Shown piece by piece: positions 11,961-24,509 of a DNA stretch of 64,000 bases. This DNA comes from Margaritispora aquatica. Its lineage: Eukaryota; Ascomycota; Leotiomycetes; Helotiales; Discinellaceae. The translations under genes were made by a program, and so were the position numbers. The notes under the pieces are model-generated. The model was not told where the DNA came from. It did not search any database and saw only the letters and a program-made list of their open reading frames with translations. The stretch covers positions 744,001 through 808,000 of the forward strand of contig VJWN01000017.1 of assembly GCA_007644065.1 (NCBI GenBank), in the 5' to 3' direction. The number at the start of each line of letters is the position of its first letter. Positions within the stretch are counted from its first letter, which is position 1.

Positions 11961-12901
11961 ATGTAGATCTCTATTGGATGAGGGAGAGAGTGTGTTTTGA
12001 ACGCAATATAAAGATTTGTGGTCGCATTAGTGTCAAACAAATGAGAGACTTTGATACCAATTTTATCGAGACGCCCTGTTGTAATATTACTCCATATCAA
12101 TATGTATGCTTTGATCAAATATTGTGAAGTGTTTATTTAGGATTTTCAATTTGGTCCCACGGTCAAGCATAACTGGTAGACTAATCGATTAGTTCAAACC
12201 CAAAAACCGCATAATTAACTTAGAATCGAACTTTATTCATAGTCTTACATATAAGGCTCAGTAATACCAACCATCGTTTCAATAGTTTATGAATGAGATG
12301 GCATTGGTGTTTGGAAGAGCTTCAAGGGCTTTAGCGAGCCGGGTCACAAGGGCGAAGACTAGTTCAAACATGATAGATGCATCAACTATAAAGCTAAAGA
12401 CAACCAAAATATTGAAGTAGGTACATATTCCTCTTTTAAATGCATTTCAAATGCCGAAACCTGCCCTAGACAACCTATTAATGATGCCAAATCACGTGAT
12501 ATAATACAGAGACCGGAACTTTTGCTCCTCAAGTCCAGGTCATCTGTATTAACTATTTTAATCTACAACTCAAATAATGAGCACTTGAGTATGGGAAACT
12601 CAAAGATTCCCATCGTCGATGCACGCACTTTGCATCCGGCCTCCGCTCAAATGCGGTATCCGGGTCTAGACGCGTCGTGCAACAAAGGAGTTAGTGGATG
12701 AAGCTACCCGACCCGCGAGAATGTCAACGTCATGATTCGAGATTCACCAACGTCACTTCAGCCTTGCCAGAAAGCGAATGTCAACACCAACTCATCTCCT
12801 TTCATAAGAAAATAAAACAGTCCATTTTGTCTTCCCCTCTACTATCCTTGTTAACTGTTATTTTTCTAGATACGATCTCATCCGTAGCACTATACTCCAA
12901 A
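11961..12901. other. intergenic spacer
   Basis: AT-rich 3' flank of the aminopeptidase gene and upstream region of the next gene. A frame upstream of 12902 is open back to an ATG at 12698 but has leader-like composition, including a pyrimidine-rich stretch ending TTTTTCTAG near 12870 that may be a 5'-UTR intron acceptor. No other feature was seen. Confidence 0.4.
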
Positions 12902-13819
12902 ATGGGTATCTCGCACTCCACAGCACGATGGGTAGCCCCCCTCTCGTTTGCGCTGGACTTTGCAGCCCAGCAATATGGCATGCTCGCGACGCCTAACATG
13001 AAAGATGTACATGACGCCAACTTGTCGTTTTGGTCTCCACAGCCATACTTCATCGCCGGCTTCTTTTTCCCCCAACAGCTATTTCAATTGGCGTGGTTGT
13101 ATAGGCTCTATAAGCTCGATCCGAGCAAGAGTGCCGAGAATAAGAAGGAGGTACAGACGATGGTGGATTTTGTACCTTACTATGCTGTGGGTAATCTCTG
13201 CATTGGCAGTGAGTAGACTTATCTTTTAATTTGGTTTGAAATATGATTAATTAATTTTGTTTATCAGCTTGGATGATTTTCTGGAACTCATCTGCACTCA
13301 AGATGGCAAATGTCTTCGTGTTGATCAACTCACTCACTCAACTCTACTACATCTTCGGACGTCAACCGCTCATGAACACACGCTCCACCTCCTCGATGCT
13401 CACGCACATAGTGTCCAAGACCTTTGCCGGCATTGGTGTTCTCGACTTGCTGCATAATGGCTCGGTCGCTTATTTCGACCACCAAGGCCCCACGACAATG
13501 GTCAAGGTCGTCACTGCGCTTGGATTCGGTGCCCTGGCTAGTGCGAGCGATTGGATCTTTGGCGGCTGCTTGGTGTATGATCTTATTGCTCTGTCCGTTG
13601 GACAGAGGGGTATTGGCGAGACGAGCTGGAGCAACTTGCTTGGTGCTTATGCGGTGGGTACTGGAGCTATAGTGGCCGCGAAGAATTGGGCTAGGTAGGT
13701 AGGAGAGTTCGTGATAGGGCTGACAGGGACTTGCTGATTTCATTAGGCCTCCTTATGTGAAGCACCAAATTGGTGGCTATGAAGTTGCTGCTTCGGAGGA
13801 AGAGGAGGAGACAGCTTGA
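12902..13819 (+). CDS. multi-pass membrane protein, conserved-looking, unknown function, 268 aa
   Basis: Three exons: 12902-13208, 13268-13694 and 13747-13819, with introns of 59 and 52 nt. The protein starts MGISHSTARWVAPLS and has about six or seven hydrophobic segments, roughly at residues 11-30, 48-68, 92-112, 118-137, 180-205 and 225-245. It ends with a short acidic cytosolic-type tail (a run of five Glu). There is no cleavable signal, so it is an integral membrane protein of an internal or plasma membrane. I chose the ATG at 12902 for its CCAAAATGG context; an in-frame ATG at 12698 would add 68 residues of leader-like sequence. I do not recognise a named family. Confidence 0.8.
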
Positions 13820-14438
13820 GTGTAAGTGTATAGTTCGGACAGATATTTTGGAGGGGCGTGTACACTAGTTTCAACGATAGAAATGGCAGTTGGCATATCT
13901 ACGCTAAGATAGTACTTACGATTTCGCCCGTGTATCGGGTAGACCCTTGTCTAGATGTTGAATATCTTCCGACGTTTTGGTAAGCTTAACTTGATAGTTT
14001 AGAGCACTTACTGATAATGACGATTAAACACAGCTGAGAGGCTTGAATCTAAAGAAGAAAAGAACCGATTATCTTAAATATCTCTAATCTCCATCGTTGC
14101 TAGGTACAATTTCCATTGCAGTAGCAACAACTTGAGGTGCCTACGGCACGATTTCACTGGTAAGCGAGTTCAGGACATTTTACTCACAACTTCTCAATTA
14201 CGTCAACCATATCGCACCCATTCAACTCTTCAACGTCCTGGGTGTGCCCAATATTCTTGTCCTGGCATTCGACACAGTACTGCTCAGATCATATCGCATG
14301 TCTAATCTCTTGACAAACACAATCTCCATTCTTCATTACAACCCCTCGCACCTTGTTTGTCAACACCCTCCCCACGCATAAAACACAACACAACACATCA
14401 CATTACATTAAATAACAACGCAATCACACAACACCAAA
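13820..14438. other. intergenic spacer
   Basis: Upstream region of the 71-aa membrane protein. The last 100 bases are a CA-rich leader (ACAACACAACACATC type), suggesting an expressed transcript. Nothing else was seen. Confidence 0.4.
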
Positions 14439-14654
14439 ATGCCAATCCTCAAAGTCGGCAGCATAATCATGAACAAGCAGGGCTTGCTGATGCTCATCAG
14501 CGGCTGGCTCGTCGGCTGTGTTCTCGGCGCCTTGCTATCCCTTCTGTATGTGAGGAGGCTGTGGAAATATTTTCGCATGGTGGAGGAGGATCACCAGGCT
14601 AGGAGGATATTGGAGGGGAGAGGTGGTGGTCATCACAGGAGACAAGGTCGATGA
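14439..14654 (+). CDS. small single-pass membrane protein, 71 aa
   Basis: Intronless 71-residue frame with the start in a strong context (ACCAAAATGCC) behind a CA-rich leader. One hydrophobic segment covers residues 15-37 (LLMLISGWLVGCVLGALLSLLYV) interrupted only by Gly and Cys, followed by a basic, aromatic cytosolic flank (RRLWKYFRMVEEDHQARR) and a Gly/His/Arg-rich tail. The GWLVGCVL core and the flank resemble the C-terminal half of the protein encoded at 15306-15821, so the two look like diverged tandem relatives. I cannot assign a function. Confidence 0.55.
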   Translation: MPILKVGSIIMNKQGLLMLISGWLVGCVLGALLSLLYVRRLWKYFRMVEEDHQARRILEGRGGGHHRRQGR

Positions 14655-15305
14655 TACATCAGGAAGTGGTGATATGGGTATGATGTGGTGTGTTTGTTAC
14701 GGTGAGTCGGTGAACTTTTCATTATGTATTGAATGTGTATGTTGATTGTGTGCATTGGTTTTTTGTGATCGAGGTTCAAGTGAGCTTGAGGCAAAACTCA
14801 ATTTCGAGACGTTGCGTTGTTAGTTCTGGTGTTAGACCACTGAACTCTCTTTGCAGTGCCAGTTAAATGTCTTTTACAGTAAGATAGGTGAGCGACTTCA
14901 CAGTTTTCAAAGTCGCGACAGCGTTCTTTCTCGCTGTTTTGAAGTGTGAAAAATTGACACACATTGCTTCGCGAACATGATACGGGTTTACTCCTTCAGC
15001 CTTTCTTTCACTTCATCTTTCAAGCGCGCCGCAAGTGCTTGTCGTCAACCAAAATCAACGTGCGTCTGCATCTACCGGAATCCAAATATTCTACGTTTCG
15101 CGACTTGAATCAGAATCAAAACCCAGCACCCTGTACTCTTGATTCATACTCGACATCCCTAACTCATCTTGAATCCTGCCTGTTTGTTTCAACTTTACAT
15201 TGCTCCGCATTTCAATTTCTTACGTTTGCAGAAAAATCTAAACCAATCTACCAAACGCCGCACAAGAATTCAGAGCTCTAACTTACCAACCACAAGACAC
15301 GCGAA
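14655..15305. other. intergenic spacer
   Basis: Spacer between the two small membrane-protein genes, with a C-rich, TATA-less leader before 15306. No other feature was seen. Confidence 0.4.
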
Positions 15306-15821
15306 ATGAATCGATACGCGCGCTTCGCCGTCTTCATCATGGCCACTTTTCTCTTGTGCCTTAAGTCCGCCTCTGTGCTCAAAGTGTCGCTCACAGGCAC
15401 AACCCCAAGAACAGCATCAACCTTCTACAAATCTCCACTCACGACCACAACCGGCATCAACACAGCGCCATCTCTCCTCTCCCTACGCGACCACGGCATC
15501 GGCGGTACCATCAAAATCTCTCCCAGCACACCAACACCTCATCCAAGCAATCCACCATCAAACAATACCTACATCGACGATGGCGTCAAACCCAGCGGCG
15601 TCAGCCTCGTGGACACACTGTTTACCGGATTTTTCGTCGGTTGCGTACTCGCTTTGCTCACGGTGTGGCTGTGGTTGAAACGCTATATAGACTTTATAGC
15701 TGCTTACGAGCATGAGAGGAGCGTGAGAGGTGCGGCGCAGAGGAGGAGCGGGGTGCTGGGGACGTTTAATTGGGCTTGGGAGGTTGAGGGTGTGACTGGT
15801 GGGAATGCGAGGGCTGCCTGA
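15306..15821 (+). CDS. small membrane protein related to the 71-aa neighbour, 171 aa
   Basis: Intronless 171-residue frame. The N-terminus is hydrophobic (FAVFIMATFLLCLKSASVL) and reads as a signal peptide or anchor. A Ser/Thr/Pro-rich, probably glycosylated lumenal segment (residues 25-100) follows, then a transmembrane segment at about 102-124 (LFTGFFVGCVLALLTVWLWL) with a basic aromatic flank (KRYIDFIAAYEHERSVRGA). The VGCVL core and the spacing to the charged flank match the protein at 14439-14654. It is probably a type I single-pass protein at the cell surface or in an internal membrane. Function unknown. Confidence 0.6.
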   Translation: MNRYARFAVFIMATFLLCLKSASVLKVSLTGTTPRTASTFYKSPLTTTTGINTAPSLLSLRDHGIGGTIKISPSTPTPHPSNPPSNNTYIDDGVKPSGVSLVDTLFTGFFVGCVLALLTVWLWLKRYIDFIAAYEHERSVRGAAQRRSGVLGTFNWAWEVEGVTGGNARAA

Positions 15822-17147
15822 GCGTGATGAGCGGACAGGTTGTGCATGGCTATGTGTTTGATTGTGTATTATTAAGATGTAGCGGAAGAAGGAGAATCAG
15901 TTGTGCTGCAGTTTGGAGGAAGTGATATGGAGATGAATGGGAGAGGCATGATCTCCAAGCGTTTTCCCCAAAAGCTGGATTCATGTATCGCAGATGTCTC
16001 TGAACACATCTGAACACTCTCCACAGAGAGTCAATCGGAGCGCAGGCCAGGTATCTTACCTACTAAATTCATTCATCAGGATTTCTACCCTATTCCAATT
16101 TCAAATTTGATCCTACTCTAAGTAAGAGATCACGTGCGAGACATTCCCATCAATGCAGTCATTTGTTCAGGCAAAGAATAGCATGAAAAGCACCACTATT
16201 GAAGAATATCAGAGTACACCATCAAAGCGAACAATGCTAGTCTAGGTACCTTTTCCAACGCAATCACTCATGGATTTGCTGAGCTAATCATCGGAAATAA
16301 AGGTCTCTCAAAGAAATCGATGGACGAGCGCGAGACTTGGACAAGCAACTCCCGAGATCTACCTTATGGAATGAAGCACTTCCCGCTGCCAATCCTGTTT
16401 GTTCATTCAGCGCGCTGCGCCGACCCAAGACGTGCACTCATGGCAGGGCATGGAGCTACCCCTCGAGTTGGGCGAGACGAAAACACCAATGCTAGAAGAA
16501 CATCGTCAATTCAAGGTGGGTTCGCGAGAATAGGGGGATCATTTATGTTTGGTAGTGGGAGGGCCCAATGGTTTCTTCTAACGGTGATGATATTGATGTT
16601 CTTGTGAAAGGGTGGCACATTCCGAGTACGACGATGTGCATCGACATCAAACACAACAAGACAAACATATATTGCACAAGCGATACATAGATTACAGGAG
16701 TGGAATGAACACCAAAGATGATGGACCAACAAAAACACGCACAGTTATCGTCAAATCAAGAAGGTATATGTAGATATGGAGAGAATGCCGCTGAAATTCA
16801 ATCGCTGCCGCTAAATGCATCTATGCAAGGTATCTGTAACTGCCTGTAAAAGGTATCTATGTAATATACGCCGATCCGTCCTTCCTTTCATTCATCCATC
16901 ATTCACATGTCGTTCATTCACACACATTATCGTTCTCTCTCATTCATATGCTCCATCCGAATCCATATCCAAGACTCAGTGTGCTCTTTTTTGCCAAGGG
17001 AATCCACCAGGGGTATCAACTGCCAAAAGACAAAAAGAAATCAAAAAGCAAACGAAGAGGAAGCTATTCTACCCGATCGAACAAATCAGTAAGCAAACAA
17101 GCAAATCCAAGACGAAAACCAAGATCCTCCATTCAAAGCACAGATAC
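15822..17147. other. 1.3-kb intergenic spacer
   Basis: Convergent region between the small membrane protein and the large minus-strand gene. A 95-codon frame at 16320-16607 lacks support. The final 300 bases are rich in short A and CATTC tracts. Nothing further was seen. Confidence 0.4.
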
Positions 17148-20100
17148 TTAAGGAATAGCATTCAGCTCCTCCCTCTGCTTCAAGTACTTCCTAGCCAACT
17201 CATCGCCACCATGCGCACTCAGCTCCATCCAGTGGTACGCAACACACATTGTCGCGGGGTCGCTCCTCTCTCTATCTCTTTCTTCTTTGCCCGCACCGCC
17301 GCTTCCACCATACGTCTCCATGACTTGAGCTTTGAAGATCTCCCTCGGCTTGCTCAAAGGAGCAGTCACGCGCTCTACCAACTCCGGATGAGTGAGATAA
17401 AAGGTGGCCAGCTCACGCTCGGCAGCTGGGTCGCCTTCCTTGGCACTGATGGTCCACATCTTGGCTGCGTCCTCCATGCTGTATTTCATGACCTCGCCAG
17501 AAGCGGTGGTGGGTGGCACAGCATCAGATGCGCTAGATGACGAGGTGGTCTTGCGAGTTTGAGTGTAGTGAAGAACAATTTCGTCGGCGATTTCGATGAG
17601 GGTGCGGCAAACATCTTGCTTGAGGCCTAGGGCTGCAAGACCAGCATCCCAGAAGGCCTTGCCCCGTTCGGTCTTGTCAAGCACCGAAGCTGGGACGAAA
17701 GATGCGATGAATTGAAGATCACGGAACAATGTCTTGGGACGAATATCAGCGTCACGGAAGAGATCTTGCAGAACATCGACAATCATGTCGGTGCTTGCAA
17801 TGCTTGGAGCGTTCTGAGATCTATCGTTTGTTCGAAATACTGGCGAGGCAGGATCGGATGTGGCGAGGGTCTGGGATCGCCGTTCCTTGCAGTTGTCGAT
17901 AGTCTCTTCAAGATTTTTGGCACGAGGGGTTGTGTTGGCGTTGTCGTTGTGACCAAACGCATTTACGTGTTGGACTTCAGGTGATTGAGGAACAGGGATC
18001 ATAGGGTCTTGGCGAATGCGAGCCCTACGTGGCGCCGAAGGGGTCAGGAAAGCAATAATTAGATGCTCTAGCTCAAACAAAGCATTGAGTTTCATGTAAG
18101 GATTTGGGTGGACGGAGAACATGCGGAGGAGTCGTTGGAATGCCTTTCGGTATGGAAAATCAGGCGAGTCGGCTTCCTTGGAAACCAATTTGCGAGCACT
18201 GGGGATGGCATAATCGCTAGCAGAGCTTCCTGCAACTGAACGGGACTCTGGAGTGCCATGCTCAGTGGATCGGGAGTTCGAAGAATGCCCTCTCTCCATT
18301 TGCATTGTTGTCAATGTGTCGGATCCATCTTGAGAGCGATCTGACCTTTGAGTGCGAAGATCTCTGAAGCTCCTCTTCTTCTCCAATGTACGCTTTCTGT
18401 CCTTCCTCTTGCGAATCTTCTGATCGGCACGGTCTTTTCGTTCAATACAATCTTGACCAAGCTCACCAGAGAACCACGAATCGGTCTCACTCCCGCTGGC
18501 AAAAACAACGGTGCCTAGATCACTAAGCAGCAAACTTGTGAGAGTTTGCTTTAGCTCAGTGAGGAATTTCTGCTTTGCTTGGTTGGCACGCTCTTCTTTG
18601 ACTACAACGGTTTCATTCGTTGACGATGCAGTACCTGGCCGCTGACTGCTGATGCTAGTCGTGGGTGATTGAGATCTAGTTTGGAATGGTGACCAATATG
18701 TCGTTGCAGAGTCAATCGTAAGTACAGGACTAGCCATCCCAAAGTAGTCTTGAGAATCCATGAGATCCCCAGCAGTACTTGCCCTAGAAATGTTAAATCT
18801 GCTCCCAGAGTCGAAGCTTTGTTGAGAGTTGTTTCTGGCGGACATTGCTCTGAGGTCCCGAATGCCGCGACTGAAGTCGGTACTCCGAAGTCCACGGCGT
18901 CCAGGCTCGGGCTCTGGTTCCTCTCCAACCATGCTCATGGAACCTAGACCACTAAGAAAGGAGTCGCCCTTTGGACGACCATTGTCAAGAATACGTTTGT
19001 CTCGACCAAACAGCTCGCTGGACCACAGGACAGGGCCATCCATCAAGTTGTCGCCCACAAGCTTATTGATTGCTGTTTCAATCTCAAGCGAAAATCGATG
19101 GATGCGCTCCTCTCCCTTACAGAAGTTTTCAATGCTGAATTGAGCAAGCCATCGCGAAGTCTTCTCTGATTGTTCATCAGATAATTTGTTTGGACCGCCC
19201 TGGTCATCACTGGCAGCCATCATATCTATGACTTGCGCCTCAGTCTTGAGGAGGAAGTTGTTGGTTGATGACTTTGACATCAGCCGGGAACGAGCAACTG
19301 GTGGGAGGTGAACGATCTTCTTCGGAGCTGCCATGCTTCTAAGAGCTAAACAGATGTTGCGTGCACATTCGTAGGCGGCTGAGTTCCTCACATCAGTCAC
19401 ATACCACATCTTGTCTCGTAGAGCTTTGAAGCGCTTCATCATAGATTCAATCGTGACATCATGTCGTTCTTGAGATTGCTTCAACCAAACCAACCACGCA
19501 TCATACTCTTCAATCGCGCTAGTTGATCTTCTGATCAAATCCCGTGGTCCTCTGGAGAAAATGCTCAAAAGAGACGCGAACCCATCTCGTCTCAATGAAG
19601 GGGAGGCGATTTGTAACAGCTGATTAAGCGTCTTCCAGTATAGATGTGCATTAACAAAATCAGACTGTGCTTGACATTGCGCTAAAGCAGCTTCCAACAT
19701 AGCGACCAGGACTGGAACTTGCTCTTTCTCCGATTGTCTATCGCTGTCTGAATCGCGTCGTTGTCGCAACGACTTCGGCTCTGGAAATCTGATATCCTTT
19801 CCTTTTCCAAGAGTGGAATCCTTTAAGCGATAAGGGTTTTTCGAAACTGGCTGAACTAATGATCCTGGGCGGCTCCTCATCTGAGGTTTTCTTGGACTCT
19901 CAAGTGCTGAAGTACGATTGCTGAATGTCTTGGGCTCGGCTTTGGAGTGGGGAATTTCGTACTCTTCAACAAGTTTGAGAATGGAATCTCTCAATTGATG
20001 ATAATCTTTGTTGAGATCTGGTTGTGAACCTGGGACCTCATTGTCACTATCGCTGCTCGTCGTGAAGTCTTCCTCATCATGTTCCTCATCTGGATCATGT

Positions 20101-22383
20101 GGCATTTGGGTCGACAAATGTTGGCCATCTGATGACATGAAGAGTACAGACCAACGCTCTGCACATGGATGACAACTTCCTGCGGTTCCATCAATACCTA
20201 AGGTTTGGTTCATTTCAAATATAGCCACCCGGAGCTCAAATCCATCGTCCTCATAAATATTGCGCCGAGGCTTTGGAGTCTCATCAAGCAGAGGCTGAGA
20301 AGTGGTCGTATCGCTAATGACTGACGACTCGCTAGTACTCAAGATAGACATGGTGTCGTATGAAGGGCGGGCAGTGTTTGGAATGGGCATTGCCTGACTG
20401 ATTGTCGACATCCCTGAAATTGACGAAGCTGATGATCGCAAACCACTTAGACCAGATTCCTTACCGAAAGAGCTGGAAACCGGTCGCCTTTCTGGGAATA
20501 ATGCATTTACCATGGTGATCAGATCAGCTGGTCCCAAGACGAGGTAAGGATGCACCTCAGCAGTTTCTCTCAACGAAGTGATCGATCGGGCAGGTAGCAG
20601 CTTAGCCTTCGACCTAGATGGGCGATTTGTTCTGAAGCGGCTCATAATGTTTTCCACGTGTGTCTTGATGATAATTGGTGTTGAGACAGTGTCCCTCCTA
20701 AAGGACATTAATACACGTCATGAATGAAAGCAAATGGGAGACCGACCAAAGCATGTCAGATACATATCGTTGTGCCCTCATGGCTACCTCTTTGAGGATT
20801 TTTTGCCTACCATATTCCATGACAAAGTATTCGGATAACATACCATATGACTGAACATAATGTTAGAGTCAGTGATTCGGTTTGGGAGGGAGATTTACCT
20901 CGGGATGGACAATAACGTTTGTCAAAAACACCGAGAAAAGCCACTTGGAGACGAAAAACCTTCTTGTAGTGTGGTGAAGCTTGTGATCAAGCTTGCGAAG
21001 CATAGCATTTCCGAGTTCGAGTAATCCTTCTGGAATTCCTCCTGTTCCTGGATCATCAATAATCTCAAAGAGGCCTTCTACAGCGCCACTGTAAAACTCC
21101 TCTGCAGCAATCTGGTCCTTGGAATTCCGTGGCTGAACATGGATCCGAGTACCAGCCTGGTCTTCGGCTTCTCTTAACAAGAAGGCTCCATCCTCGAGAA
21201 TTTTCATCAAATACCACTCCATGTTACTCCTTCCGGACCAGTCTCGCATGGCCGTCCAAACATTCAAGACATTACAGATAAATGGATCTGCACCAGTCTT
21301 GCTCTCCGAGATCAATCTGGCACAAACGGTAGCCCAAACATCAGTCCTTCGTTGATCCTCATGTGAATCCGGGCCGGCTGAATTGGCAAAACAAGTATGA
21401 ATTAAAGCAGATAAAGGATCATGACGCTGAAATGAAAGCAAACGCTCAACTGGAGTGGGTACATGCGCATTAGTTCGATTATTGCCAGAAGAATGACCTT
21501 TTGAACGATTATTATGAAATGGTAATGTGGAATTTACGGCCTCCAATCCCTGGTGGAAGACGGTCAAGGCCGACAGCTCGGTGGCTGATAAACTGGATAT
21601 GCGACTGGCTAGGTAGTCTGGGTTGGTTCGGATCTGGGTCAAGAACTTGAGGAGACTCTCTCGAGATCGTTGGGGGATTTCGTGCATGAAAGTCGACACA
21701 CTCCTGGACTCCTTTCCAGATGGTTTGCTGGAGTCGCTGTCAAAATCCGGTTCCAAAACAGCATACCGACGAGTGGCATCGCACGAGTCCCGCACATCAT
21801 ATATGGCATTGTAAAGATTTGCAAAGCTCTTCTTTTCATCGGCTTTGAAATAATCAACCAAAGTCCGGTGTGCTAGCTCTCCACAACGTGCCAGACGAGC
21901 AGAAAGGGCTGTTGAGACCAATGACCTTTGTAACCGAACCCGGGAATGGGCTCGTTTCCTTTCCTGGTAAATGGACAGTCTCACTACATGAGCAAGTTCT
22001 TCAAGAGTAGTAGTAGAATTGGCAGCTGTCACAATTGTGATCTGCGGAGTAATATACTGAGAGATATCTTGTAACAGAGGAAGTGGTGGAAGCTTCGTGG
22101 GTGTGGCTGGGGATTCTGGGATGGTGCTCTTGGATGTGATGGAATGGGAATCTGAATCTTTCTTGCGAAAAGAAGGGGTGGGAGAGGTATTTCTGGTAAT
22201 GCTGCGAGGTCTTTCGCGCTCTGCGGGCTTCTCCTTGTATGAAGTTGGAGGCCTATTAGGACTTCGGGACTCATATCTATGGAGTCTTTGAGGGAGGGGG
22301 TTTTCGAGAGGTGGTGGAGTTGGGCATCGTGAAGATACGTGAGTAATGGTAGGAGAATTAGCTGGAGCATGGAGAATTAGCAT
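17148..22383 (-). CDS. very large RasGAP-like / Sel1-tail protein, about 1712 aa
   Basis: Two long frames belong to one gene. Exon 1 is 22383-20899; intron 20898-20851 (GTAAAT...TTCAG) leads to a 104-nt exon 20850-20747; intron 20746-20698 leads to the long last exon 20697-17148. Phases fit exactly. The N-terminal 110 residues are Pro/Ser-rich and disordered. Residues 150-530 are helical, and the text across the short exon (SKWLFSVFLTNVIVHPE, then YGMLSEYFV and QKILKEVAMRAQ) resembles the second half of RasGAP/Rho-GAP-type folds; no arginine finger is obvious, so GAP activity is doubtful. A long Ser/charged linker follows. The last 100 residues look Sel1/TPR-like (WTISAKEGDPAAERELATFYL, then YHWMELSAHGGDELARKYL). 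The true start may lie further upstream: TCTAG just before 22383 could be an acceptor. Signalling scaffold is inference. Confidence 0.82.
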
Positions 22384-24509
22384 ATATATCTAGAGTAAAG
22401 CAATGACATGGCAAATAAAAATTAAGCTTCGAGCTTGGTTTGGAAGATGGCGTACGAGGAGAAGGGTTGTTGGGCCCCGGGAGGGAGAGAGAGCGCTGCA
22501 TTGTTATCATAACTCCATCTGGCTATAGAATAGTTGCGATCTCGAGCATTCCGGCTTCGAGTCTCTTGTAATATAAAGATATTCAAGTGGTATTGCCGCA
22601 GATGTCGCAAAAGCGCAGAGGCTAGAGAGAGTCAAAGGAGCGAGGCTGGGCGGGGCTGGATGGCTTCGAGGTTTTGCGATAAGCGGCGCTTATTTATTTT
22701 GATGCTGGCCGTTGATTGAGTCCTCCACGTTAGATACCTTTCGGTGACGATCAAGCAAACTTCGATCAGGAACCTCCTTCAAATGTCGAGGTATGAAAAT
22801 GTAAATATAAAGAAAGAACACATAGAACAGTCAGCGACAGACACATCTTTCTTCACCCACCACGTTGATTGTCGTGATGGCGTGGAATTCGTTGGCAGGC
22901 GCAGGTGTGGCCAGCAGTCAAATGCATCCCTGATGAATCAATCCAATCAACACACATCACGAATCCTTAGTTGGCATAAAACGTACAGAAGACGACATAC
23001 CCGGCCAACCAATCCGCTTGGAATGTTTCTCCTTTTGCCCCTCTGTCTCCAATAGGGATGACAGGCCAGGAGAGACAGAAAGAATGAAAAGCAGGCCAGA
23101 TGTTCGAAGGCGACTCGAAGACGACTCGAAGTCGTTCACATTCAGCCTCCTGCATCTCCACCTGCTGAAGTGCATGCAGGCCATAGGATTAATATCATAT
23201 TCCCATCGATACCAGCGATGCTCCTCGGGTGGCACATACATTTGGCTGGACACCGAGCAAGACCTGAGGCGTGTTGGGCTGGGAAGAGCCTGGACAGCGA
23301 CATATTTGCCATTCAACCCCATGTCTAATCGACTAGGACGAGGGCTTTGGGCTTTGCGACTTGATGTGAACGGCTGGAGAAACGCAGATCAGGAGACACA
23401 AATACCATTGCATTGCAGCTGATGGGTGCAGAGAGACCACTGGATTTCACTGATTTTACGACTTTTCCTTTCGGTGGTGGCAATAGACACTTAGAACCTT
23501 ATTGGGTTGTCATACATGTTTTCCGGCTAGGTAAATCTTGTCTCCTTTGTTTGCTTTTTATACTCTAGTCTCCAATCTGGATCATCCCTCGGGCTACTGT
23601 GTTTGAACGTAAATAAACGGGCCGCCGTCAGTCTCTTTTCTTGTCTCTGAAGATTCCCGTGAGCCTGTCAGGAGGGATGATGTGCTGGTCGCTTCAAGGT
23701 CGCAGGGCAAAGCACCAGATTACTTCAAGTTGCGACTTCTCCCATGGCGTCAACTTTTCCTTCAATCTCCTTGGGCAAACCATGCCCGTGGTCTCCGTGT
23801 TCAGCCGGTATAGGCATATAACCACGGACAGCTTCCATTTCATGCGCGCTAAGGTATGTATGTGTTGGCAACGAGGGCTCATCCCATCATTTTGTACCTA
23901 TAGATTCAGAACAACTCCTTCGGTCGTGACACCCTCTTTAAAGCAATCCTTTGGGCCATGACCGAGTATTAGTGTTTGTTGCAGGAGACAAATTTGTAAT
24001 AAGATACCCGCCTGGGAGGCCAACGTCCATTCTCACGTGCCGTTGCAGTCACATGATCGGATTGTTTCTAAGGTGCCTTCGAACACGGAGGTGCATTACT
24101 CCTCTATATGGACATTCATTGTCGTATTTGAATTTTGAGGATACAAGGATTGAGATCCCAAGCATGTGTTAAAACTATATATCACAACAACTTCATTAGT
24201 CTCATTTTGCGCTTTCAATCGCCAGTTTCTTTCACTACCTATAACATATTATAACATCGCATACCTAGGCATGCAGGCCATAATTGCCTGCATTTACAAT
24301 TTCATGTAACATAGCTTCAAGCATACATTATCTAGCTTTTTCATGGTAGCGTATCTAAATATGCAACTTTGTCCCACTATAATGGGCAGGATTTCAATAG
24401 GTTCAATTTCATTCTGCTACCGTCTATTTGTATCACCAAGCCACGAAGTTTACATCATGGCGATCTCATCCCTCACAACGTGTCCGAACCTCAAACAAGC
24501 TTCGTCGAA
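22384..24509. other. 2.1-kb intergenic region upstream of the large gene
   Basis: Presumed promoter and leader of the minus-strand RasGAP-like gene, possibly with a 5' exon near 22420-22610 on the minus strand. Short plus-strand frames (for example 23018-23422) have no protein-like features. Nothing else was seen. Confidence 0.4.

Noticed and set aside
12698..12901. N-terminal extension of the multi-pass membrane protein
   Set aside because: Open in frame, but the text is leader-like and contains a probable UTR intron acceptor; the ATG at 12902 has the better context.
16320..16607. 95-codon plus-strand frame
   Set aside because: No domain, no conserved start context and a position in a convergent spacer.
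22422..22610. minus-strand frame upstream of the large gene
   Set aside because: Could be a 5' exon (a GTACGC donor is present) but no evidence ties it to the downstream exon, so I left it out of the CDS.
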